6,599 nt of DNA from Alloprevotella sp. Lineage in GTDB: Bacteria; Bacteroidota; Bacteroidia; Bacteroidales; Bacteroidaceae. Position 1 is the stretch's first letter. Each line of letters starts with the position of its first letter. A program made the translations under genes and the position numbers. The stretch spans positions 1,799 to 8,397 of the forward strand of contig JABZGM010000089.1 of assembly GCA_015259235.1 (NCBI GenBank), given 5' to 3'. Positions 1 through 5,067 of this stretch are shown piece by piece. The notes beneath the pieces are model-generated. The model was not told the DNA's origin. It did not search any database and saw nothing but the letters and a program-made list of their open reading frames with translations.

Positions 1-2458
1 CTCTTTTTCTAGAAACGTAGCCTGCGTAATTGTGATAATTGATGCTGGCATTTAGATGGAGGCGCAAGGGTAGTGTCCAGTCCAACTTCCCTTTCAATTG
101 GTGTTGCCATTGCCCCGTATGGTTAGCTGAAGCATACGTTCCCTTATTGCTTTCTAGTGTCAGTTGATAGGTGAGCGAGCAGTTGAAGGATGCAAGTCTC
201 AACCGTGGTGTTATATTCAGCGAATGGCTAGAGAGAAGGTTGTCATTGACTTGCTGACTATTGACTCCTTGTTCGTTTGTGCCCAAGAATGTTTTGGTGC
301 GTAACAAAGAAGTTTCGGCAAGAAGTTCCAGCCACCAATGCTGCGCTATATCTATAGGAGAGCTAAATCCGATGTTTGCATTTCCGTTCCAATTGCCCGA
401 AACATTGACAGGTTGTATTGTCACGACGCCAGTCTTACGGTTGTAAGTGGTAAAGTTCGCAACATGATTTTGTTGTCGAGAATAGAGGAGGTGTGCAGAT
501 AAAGTACGAGTTAGCTTCCCTTTCTCTCCATCTTGCACGAAATTACGCCAATACCAAGCTACCAGCGTATTGCTACGACCCATAGTAAGGTTCTCGTTAC
601 CCATAACGATATATTGTGGGTCTGTCTTATCTGGATAACTAACGAAAGAGCGAATGCTGGGAATGTTGGGGGTGCTATGAAACCTCGCCAACAATGACCC
701 TAAGGGGCTAGAACGTACTCTAAAGAGAGCCTCAATAGCCCAGTATCTATACTCTTGTTTCAAAGATAGATCAGGAAGATTCCGTTTGTGGTAGTCTAGT
801 TGTTGACACTTAAAGTTTAGTGTGGGAGTGAATTCAAAGTTAAAAATACTCTTGGCTATACTAAGCTTAGGTTGAATTGTATGCTGGTCATCCTTTTCAT
901 TCCAAGAACGTGTGCTTTCGTCATCTATTGTTCGAGAAAGAGGAGAGTCTTGGTTCTTTTTGAGATTCGCAAGAAATCCGTCTCTGCCATACTCAATGTT
1001 GCTTTGATTATATCGATAGTCCAAAGATAGAGCGAAATATGAGAAGCCTTTCACCGTAAAGAAGTGAATAATACGGGCAAAGATGTCTTGCGTGTTCTTG
1101 TTAGTTTCCGTATCCAATTTGCGATCAAATCCATACGATTTGTGTGCTTCTTGATTGAAGTATTTATAGTACGTATTTTGTTGTTCTTCTTGAGCGTCAT
1201 TGTTCAAGTTGAGTCGGTGTTTAACTACTAAGTAGGTGTTCGACTTGAGAAAATGATAGCTGAAGGAGAGTTGATGTTGATAGGCTGAGTTGTTCTGATT
1301 AAAGTCGTTTTTTCTTTGTTGAAAATCAATAGCAGTTGGCTCTTGCCCATTCGAATTTTGTAGAATCATAATTGCATTAGCTATGTTTCCATCCTCAACT
1401 ATTGGTGCTTCATTCCAGTTCGCTTTGACGACATTGTGATTGTCCCTACTACGATTCAACTCTAATGAAGCAACATAACTCGCCGAGAGGGAGTTGGAAA
1501 TGTTCCAATCCATCTTCAGGTTGTTCGAGAAGCGGTTTTGATGTGTGGTACTTATGGTTTTACCTGCAGAGAAAAGACTACCGTCAGAGAGGTATAGTTC
1601 CGAACGATAAAGTTCTTCTTTGTCATAGATCTCTTTGTTGTAATCCAAGCCGCCAGAAATTAGAAAATATCCCTTTTCTTTGGAGGTTTTCTTGTTTTTC
1701 CACAAAAACGTTGCTCCTGGAGTGTAAAATTGATTGTCTCCAGGTTGTGCAGCTCCTGCTAGTTCCTTTCCATCGCCAGAATACCACATTTGTTCATTGA
1801 TATTGTTGGCATTGCCAAAAAGCGACACACGAAACTGGTCTGTGAAGGTGTTACCGAAGCCTTTTCCCGAGAAGCGTTTGTCTGTTCCCACACCAACAGT
1901 TAGCTGCCCCGTCCATATCCCCATATATCTGCGACGCACACTGACATCTGCTACGAGTTCTTGCTGTCCGTCATCAATACCCGTTTTCTCACTGAAGTCA
2001 CTCTTCCGTTCATACACTTTGATATTTTTCATAATGTAGGAAGGTAATGTATGAAGTGCCAGCAAAGGATTCTTGCTCGAAAAGTCCATACCATTGATGA
2101 GTACGCGTTTGACTTCTTGCCCGTTGTGGTATAGTGAACCATTGCGAAAGCTGATGCCAGGTAGTTTTTCAAAGGCTTCTCTCAGAAGTGCCCCATTTTT
2201 CAAGGTCAAAGCATCAAGATCATAAATAGTGGTATCCTTCTTTACGACCAACAAGAAACGAGTACCTATCACCTTCGCCTCTTTTAGTTGATGTTCTTTC
2301 TCACCTTTGGTGTTTACCGAGTCAGTAGCGAGTATTGGTTTGTTGTGGCATGAGGGAATAGCATATCCAATACCAAAGTGGGAGATGAGAATAAAAATGA
2401 ATCCCACTACTTTTAGAACGACCAGCGAGTAGCGCATGCAAGATGTTGTTTGTCTCAT
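1..2458 (-). CDS. Outer-membrane beta-barrel protein, TonB-dependent-receptor-like (3' end outside window)
   Basis: The minus strand reads without a stop from an ATG at 2458-2456 to the left edge, giving 819 full codons; an in-frame TAA about 30 bases upstream makes this the first ATG (a second Met is at residue 8). Residues 1-33 are a signal peptide: basic start, hydrophobic VVGFIFILISHFGIGYA, likely cut after Ala33. A plug-like region follows: KEAKVIGTR (59-67), DTTIYDLDAL (75-84), LREAFEKLPGI (92-102) and VLINGMDF (119-126). This order is typical of Bacteroidales outer-membrane beta-barrel proteins related to TonB-dependent receptors. From about residue 150 the protein is rich in alternating aromatic and polar stretches with many Asn, Tyr and Gln, as expected for barrel strands. 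The usual N-terminal carboxypeptidase-regulatory-like beta-sandwich domain is absent: only about 25 residues separate signal peptide and plug. It should sit in the outer membrane; its substrate is unknown. There is no SusD-like partner in view. Confidence 0.85.
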   Translation of the reverse strand, partial: MRQTTSCMRYSLVVLKVVGFIFILISHFGIGYAIPSCHNKPILATDSVNTKGEKEHQLKEAKVIGTRFLLVVKKDTTIYDLDALTLKNGALLREAFEKLPGISFRNGSLYHNGQEVKRVLINGMDFSSKNPLLALHTLPSYIMKNIKVYERKSDFSEKTGIDDGQQELVADVSVRRRYMGIWTGQLTVGVGTDKRFSGKGFGNTFTDQFRVSLFGNANNINEQMWYSGDGKELAGAAQPGDNQFYTPGATFLWKNKKTSKEKGYFLISGGLDYNKEIYDKEELYRSELYLSDGSLFSAGKTISTTHQNRFSNNLKMDWNISNSLSASYVASLELNRSRDNHNVVKANWNEAPIVEDGNIANAIMILQNSNGQEPTAIDFQQRKNDFNQNNSAYQHQLSFSYHFLKSNTYLVVKHRLNLNNDAQEEQQNTYYKYFNQEAHKSYGFDRKLDTETNKNTQDIFARIIHFFTVKGFSYFALSLDYRYNQSNIEYGRDGFLANLKKNQDSPLSRTIDDESTRSWNEKDDQHTIQPKLSIAKSIFNFEFTPTLNFKCQQLDYHKRNLPDLSLKQEYRYWAIEALFRVRSSPLGSLLARFHSTPNIPSIRSFVSYPDKTDPQYIVMGNENLTMGRSNTLVAWYWRNFVQDGEKGKLTRTLSAHLLYSRQQNHVANFTTYNRKTGVVTIQPVNVSGNWNGNANIGFSSPIDIAQHWWLELLAETSLLRTKTFLGTNEQGVNSQQVNDNLLSSHSLNITPRLRLASFNCSLTYQLTLESNKGTYASANHTGQWQHQLKGKLDWTLPLRLHLNASINYHNYAGYVSRKR

Positions 2459-2554
2459 GGGTAGATAGAAAAAGGAGGTATGTTAGATTTCTGTAATGCT
2501 CAAAAAACAGAAGCGAGTTTAAGTTCTTCTTGTCCATTGTCTTTACAGTGGATA

Positions 2555-2562
2555 CAAAGATA
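2555..2562 (-). promoter_or_regulatory. Bacteroidetes -7 element for the barrel-protein gene
   Basis: The minus strand reads TATCTTTG here, an exact match to the TAnnTTTG element used by the primary sigma factor of Bacteroidetes, followed by TATCC. It lies about 97 bases upstream of the ATG at 2458, so the leader would be roughly 90 bases. No clear TTTG-type -33 element is found at the expected distance. No Shine-Dalgarno sequence precedes the ATG, which is normal in this phylum. Confidence 0.6.
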
Positions 2563-2601
2563 AGAAAAGAATTTTATTTGTTGGTATACTTCGCGATTTT
2601 C

Positions 2602-2609
2602 GGGGGGGG
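2602..2609. repeat. G8 homopolymer tract upstream of the barrel-gene promoter
   Basis: Eight consecutive G (eight C on the transcribed strand of the barrel gene) lie about 40 bases upstream of its -7 element, just outside where a -33 box would be. It is the longest G or C run I noticed in the window. Runs of this length can slip during replication, so it may vary in length; any effect on transcription is inference. Confidence 0.5.
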
Positions 2610-2703
2610 TAAGGTATTTTAACGCGGGTATATGTTTATTATGTGTTTATGGAGGTAAGGGAGATATATTGCTTTGGCTTTCACCGTGGAAGTAGATAAT
2701 TGA

Positions 2704-2730
2704 AGGGGGCACTAAATGGAGGAGCCCCCT
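2704..2730. repeat. GC-rich inverted repeat (7-bp stem)
   Basis: AGGGGGC (2704-2710) and GCCCCCT (2724-2730) are perfect reverse complements around a 13-base loop. It is not followed by a T run on either strand, so it is not a typical intrinsic terminator. It is the first of several hairpins in the region. Confidence 0.6.
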
Positions 2731-2740
2731 ATATGTATAT

Positions 2741-2765
2741 GGGAGGATATGAGGCGAAATCTCCC
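2741..2765. repeat. Short inverted repeat (5-bp stem)
   Basis: GGGAG (2741-2745) pairs with CTCCC (2761-2765) around a 15-base loop. The right arm is also the end of the first copy of the 13-base repeat unit, so this stem would compete with folding of the next element. On its own it is weak. Confidence 0.35.
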
Positions 2766-2815
2766 ACGTTTTTCCAAAAACGTCCGAGAAAATTTGGAAA
2801 AACTCCGACGTTTTT
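2761..2815. repeat. Three alternately oriented copies of a 13-base unit AAAAACGTnnGAG
   Basis: Copies are AAAAACGTGGGAG (minus strand, 2761-2773), AAAAACGTCCGAG (plus strand, 2776-2788) and AAAAACGTCGGAG (minus strand, 2803-2815). They differ only at the two variable positions. The first two are head to head, making the palindrome ACGTTTTT-CC-AAAAACGT (2766-2783). The second and third are tail to tail, forming a 13-bp stem with one C-C mismatch and a 14-base loop. A further perfect 10-bp inverted repeat, TTTTTCCAAA (2769-2778) with TTTGGAAAAA (2793-2802), overlaps both, so at least three exclusive folds exist. I do not recognise it as a named element. It could be a binding-site array, a dispersed repeat or part of a structured RNA. 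Confidence 0.7.
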
Positions 2816-2818
2816 TTT
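2776..2818 (+). terminator. Possible plus-strand intrinsic terminator made from the repeat unit
   Basis: On the plus strand the arms 2776-2788 and 2803-2815 form a 13-bp stem with one mismatch, and a run of eight T (2811-2818) completes it, the shape of a rho-independent terminator. There is no plus-strand gene upstream of it in the window. If it works, it would stop antisense transcription or end a short leader RNA before the umuD promoter at 2894. It may equally be only a by-product of the repeat structure. Confidence 0.35.
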
Positions 2819-2826
2819 GAGCTTTC

Positions 2827-2847
2827 TCCTAGCGAAGATTTCGAGGA
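2827..2847. repeat. Bulged hairpin between the repeat cluster and the umuD promoter
   Basis: TCCT (2827-2830) and CGAA (2833-2836) pair with TTCG (2840-2843) and AGGA (2844-2847), with an AG bulge on the left arm and a GAT loop. It directly follows the T run at 2811-2818. Function unknown. Confidence 0.4.
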
Positions 2848-2893
2848 AGGGATGTTTAGCAAAAAGGATGAGTATTATCTCGTGGGAAAGCCT

Positions 2894-2901
2894 TATTTTT
2901 G
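2894..2901 (+). promoter_or_regulatory. Bacteroidetes -7 element for umuD-umuC
   Basis: TATTTTTG matches TAnnTTTG exactly and is followed by CA. It lies about 115 bases before the chosen umuD start, giving a leader of roughly 105 bases. No good -33 element stands at the usual distance, which would fit a promoter needing induction, but that is inference. A TTG overlapping the element (2899) is in frame with umuD, but starting there would add 39 residues unlike any UmuD. Confidence 0.5.
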
Positions 2902-2938
2902 CAGTTCGCGAGGTGGCGCAAATGGGGATTTTGGCTCT

Positions 2939-2954
2939 GTTTTGACCAGAAAAC
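2939..2954. promoter_or_regulatory. Weak dyad in the umuD leader, possible operator
   Basis: GTTTT (2939-2943) and AAAAC (2950-2954) form an inverted repeat around GACCAG, about 40 bases downstream of the -7 element. Damage-inducible umuDC genes are normally repressed through an operator near the promoter. This site does not fit the E. coli LexA box (CTGT, eight bases, ACAG), and the arms are short, so the assignment is tentative. Confidence 0.2.
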
Positions 2955-3015
2955 CCTGAGTGTCAGCCCTCGTTGTTCAGCATATTTTCCCAAAACGATT
3001 CAGCTATTCTTCATC

Positions 3016-3480
3016 ATGTCGCAACTCATCATTCAAGGCGTAGAATTTGACGAAAGCACCGCCCTACCATTTGCCGAGAGCGGACCACAGGCAGGATTTC
3101 CCTCGCCCGTGCCTTCGCAGTATCAAGAGAAAATCGACTTGAATCGTGAGCTGGTATCTCATCCAGAAAGCACTTTTTATGCTAAGGTGGTGGGCGATTC
3201 GATGATCGATGCCAACATCTATGCCGGAGATATTCTCGTGGTGGATCGCTCCATCGATTTTCAAAATGGGGATATAGCAGTTTGCATCGTGGATGACGAA
3301 TTTACGGTGAAGCACATCTTTGTGGAGGCAGATCATGTGCGGCTGGTGCCAGCTAATAGTCAATATCCAGAGTTGCGCATCGAGTCGGATCAGCAATTTA
3401 GTGTGTGGGGCGTGGTGACTTACGTCATCCATGCTGTGCGCAGAGAGACGATGCCGAAGGCGCAAAAGAGCAAGAAATAG
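3016..3480 (+). CDS. umuD: UmuD-type SOS mutagenesis protein, self-cleaving S24 peptidase
   Basis: This 154-residue protein resembles UmuD over its whole length. The short N-terminal arm ends at AGFPSP (26-31), matching the UmuD cleavage site; the scissile bond should be Ala26-Gly27. The catalytic serine is Ser62 in GDSMID (60-65) and the lysine Lys99 in EFTVK (95-99). SVWGVV (129-134) and VIHAVR (137-142) match the UmuD C-terminal strands. There is no DNA-binding domain, so it is not a LexA or phage repressor. By family knowledge, RecA-ssDNA filaments trigger self-cleavage and the product associates with UmuC to form a translesion polymerase in the cytoplasm. ATG at 3016 is chosen because the protein then starts like UmuD; the in-frame TTG at 2899 adds an unrelated extension. 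The C-terminus carries a basic tail, PKAQKSKK, longer than in E. coli UmuD. The gene ends in TAG and lies 126 bases before umuC in the same frame. Confidence 0.93.
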   Translation: MSQLIIQGVEFDESTALPFAESGPQAGFPSPVPSQYQEKIDLNRELVSHPESTFYAKVVGDSMIDANIYAGDILVVDRSIDFQNGDIAVCIVDDEFTVKHIFVEADHVRLVPANSQYPELRIESDQQFSVWGVVTYVIHAVRRETMPKAQKSKK

Positions 3481-3606
3481 CGCGTCGCTTGGTCACTTCG
3501 TGGAGGCTGCGTCACTCTCGTTGCGCTATGCGCATTTTACCTCCAAAAGCCTGAGGGAGGTGGTTTCCTCTTCAGTTTGTTTCTCCCCTATACCCGAAAA
3601 GTTGGC
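3481..3606 (+). other. Stop-free, repeat-rich umuD-umuC spacer in the same reading frame
   Basis: The 126 bases equal 42 codons and contain no stop in the frame shared by umuD and umuC; only the TAG at 3478-3480 separates the genes. The virtual linker (RVAWSLRGG at its start, LPYTRKVG at its end) looks like no domain I know. The spacer also holds a near-repeat, GTCACTTCGTGG (3492-3503) and GTCACTCTCGTTG (3511-3523), a 5-bp hairpin TGCGC-TAT-GCGCA (3522-3534), and alternating GGAGG and CCTCC blocks (3502-3506, 3540-3544, 3556-3560) that can pair in exclusive ways. No promoter element is visible, so umuC is probably co-transcribed with umuD. Confidence 0.6.
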
Positions 3607-4851
3607 ATGATAGCTGTCATCGATTGCAATAATTTCTTCGTGTCGTGCGAGCGCGTCTTTCGTCCGTGTTTGCTCGATAAGCCCGTTGTGGTGCTTTCCA
3701 ACAACGATGGGTGTGTGATTGCGCGCAGTAACGAAGCCAAAGCTCTCGGCATTGGCATGGGAGAACCCTATTTCAAGGTGAAGCATCATTGTCAGCGGAG
3801 TGGACTGATGGTGTGCTCTGCCAATCACACACTCTATTGCGACATGTCGCAGCGCGTGATGCAAATCATCGGGCAATATGCCACGCGGATGGAGCAGTAT
3901 AGTGTCGATGAAGCCTTTGTCGATTTCAGTGGCATCCCCGATGTTCACAATGTGGCGCGGCAGTTGGTGCAGCGCATCAAGCAGTGCACGGGCATTCCGG
4001 TGAGCATCGGCATGGCACCCAACAAGACTTTGGCAAAAATTGCGAGTCGATTTGCCAAAAAATATCCAGGTTATCAGAGTTGTTGCTTCATCGATAGCGA
4101 CGAGAAGCGCGTGAAAGCCTTGCAACTCACAGCGATAGAAGATGTGTGGGGTGTGGGACGGAAGACGTTTGTCAAATTAGCAGCTGGGGGAGTGAAGACA
4201 GCCTACGACTTCGCACAATGGGGAGTGACGCGCGTGCGCAATAGTTTTCACAAACTGGGCGAACAAATGTGGCGCGAACTCAATGGAGAGCATATTTTAG
4301 ACCTCGAAACACCAGCCGCGCGACAGAGTTTGCAGCATACGCGCACTTTCAAACAACCCATCACCGATGCGGAAACTCTGCACAGCCTGATGGTGGATTT
4401 TGCGGTGCAAGTGGGCATCAAATTGCGCAAAGAACGCTCTGCAGCCTTGCAACTCAATGTCTTTGTGGCTACCGATCGCTTCTCCACGATCCAGCCCTAT
4501 GTTTTTCGCAGCACATTTCATCGCTTTGAAGTCGCCACCAATGAAGCTCGTGAATTGGCAGCCGCTGTGGGGCAGTGTCTTGTGTCGTTGCATCTTGACG
4601 GATTGCCCGTGAAGCGTGCAGGGGTGGGGGCAACGCTCATCGAGCATGATGGGGTGCAAGGTGCGCTTTTTGACACGATAGATCGTGAAAAGCAGCAGCG
4701 ACTGCAAGCGGCTGTGGACAATCTGCATGCTGTCATAGGAGAGCACTCCCTCCGTTTGGCTTCGCAGACTGACCCTTCTTCGGTGGTATCGTCAGAGCAT
4801 CGCTCGCCTCACTACACCACGCGCTTGAGCGATGTGATTGAAGTGAAATGA
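3607..4851 (+). CDS. umuC: UmuC-type Y-family error-prone DNA polymerase
   Basis: This 414-residue protein is full length for UmuC (422 in E. coli). It opens with MIAVIDCNNFFVSCERVF, the Y-family palm start with Asp6. The other catalytic acids are Asp101 and Glu102 in YSVDEAFVDF (98-107). NNDGCVIARSNEAK (32-45) is the conserved nucleotide-contact segment. A helix-hairpin-helix motif is near IEDVWGVGRKTF (about 177-188), the little-finger domain follows at about 230-350, and the UmuC-specific C-terminal DUF4113 region ends in YTTRLSDVIEVK. QGALF (351-355) sits where E. coli UmuC has its beta-clamp-binding QLNLF. With processed UmuD it would copy past DNA lesions at the cost of mutations. ATG 3607 is chosen because it starts exactly at the conserved palm strand; an in-frame TTG at 3577 would add ten residues of no known role. 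No Shine-Dalgarno sequence is seen. A terminator follows 112 bases after the stop. Confidence 0.95.
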   Translation: MIAVIDCNNFFVSCERVFRPCLLDKPVVVLSNNDGCVIARSNEAKALGIGMGEPYFKVKHHCQRSGLMVCSANHTLYCDMSQRVMQIIGQYATRMEQYSVDEAFVDFSGIPDVHNVARQLVQRIKQCTGIPVSIGMAPNKTLAKIASRFAKKYPGYQSCCFIDSDEKRVKALQLTAIEDVWGVGRKTFVKLAAGGVKTAYDFAQWGVTRVRNSFHKLGEQMWRELNGEHILDLETPAARQSLQHTRTFKQPITDAETLHSLMVDFAVQVGIKLRKERSAALQLNVFVATDRFSTIQPYVFRSTFHRFEVATNEARELAAAVGQCLVSLHLDGLPVKRAGVGATLIEHDGVQGALFDTIDREKQQRLQAAVDNLHAVIGEHSLRLASQTDPSSVVSSEHRSPHYTTRLSDVIEVK

Positions 4852-4962
4852 GCCGTGGTGATGACAGCCAATTCAGAAAGACGTAATGAGATAAAATGTA
4901 CTGGTGCTTTTACTCGGCTAATCTTGCAAAAGCATATAAGATATATTTTAGAATACTTTTCT

Positions 4963-5001
4963 CCCTTCTGTTTGTATATATAAGCAGAAGGGTGTTGTTT
5001 T
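4963..5001 (+). terminator. Rho-independent terminator of the umuD-umuC unit
   Basis: CCCTTCTG (4963-4970) pairs perfectly with CAGAAGGG (4985-4992). The stem can extend inward by five more pairs, including wobble pairs, to an ATAT loop, and is followed by the T-rich stretch TGTTGTTTTT. The minus strand lacks an equivalent T run directly after the stem, so it acts on plus-strand transcripts. The bases between the umuC stop and this stem (4852-4962) are AT-rich towards the end and hold nothing else I can identify. Confidence 0.8.
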
Positions 5002-5036
5002 TAGGAGTGGAAAGCGCATATATGACGAAAAATCAC

Positions 5037-5044
5037 TATCTTTG
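5037..5044 (+). promoter_or_regulatory. Bacteroidetes -7 element for the GH20 gene
   Basis: TATCTTTG matches TAnnTTTG exactly and is the same octamer as in front of the barrel gene. It ends 23 bases before the ATG at 5068, so the leader is short, perhaps 15-20 bases, and AT-rich without a Shine-Dalgarno sequence. Together with the terminator just upstream it marks the hexosaminidase gene as its own transcription unit. No clear -33 box is seen. Confidence 0.65.
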
Positions 5045-5067
5045 TCATCTACATATACGAAATCTAC

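Larger units (their letters stand above)
2459..3015. other. Divergent intergenic region between the barrel protein and umuD
   Basis: This 557-base stretch separates two divergently transcribed genes and is much longer than two promoters need. I see no convincing protein gene in it; the short open frames on either strand have no recognisable domain and cross the hairpins. It holds the leader and -7 element of the barrel gene (2555-2562), a run of eight G (2602-2609), a series of inverted repeats from 2704 to 2847, and the -7 element and leader of umuD (2894-3015). These are listed separately. Confidence 0.8.

Noticed and set aside
1465..2039. Two plus-strand open frames opposite the barrel gene
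   Set aside because: They are shadows of the continuous minus-strand frame, which has a signal peptide and plug motifs.
2647..2862. Minus-strand 71-codon open frame in the intergenic region
   Set aside because: It covers the same inverted repeats; no start context, domain or signal peptide supports it.
2700..2945. Plus-strand 81-codon open frame upstream of umuD
   Set aside because: It runs through the hairpin and repeat cluster and past the umuD -7 element, and its product is low-complexity with no domain.
3064..3465. 133-codon open frame on the minus strand opposite umuD
   Set aside because: It lies fully within umuD, whose catalytic motifs are intact; the His-rich product resembles nothing known.
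3526..4125. 199-codon open frame on the minus strand opposite umuC
   Set aside because: It is the complement of a strongly conserved polymerase gene, has no recognisable domain, and its openness follows from the codon use of umuC.
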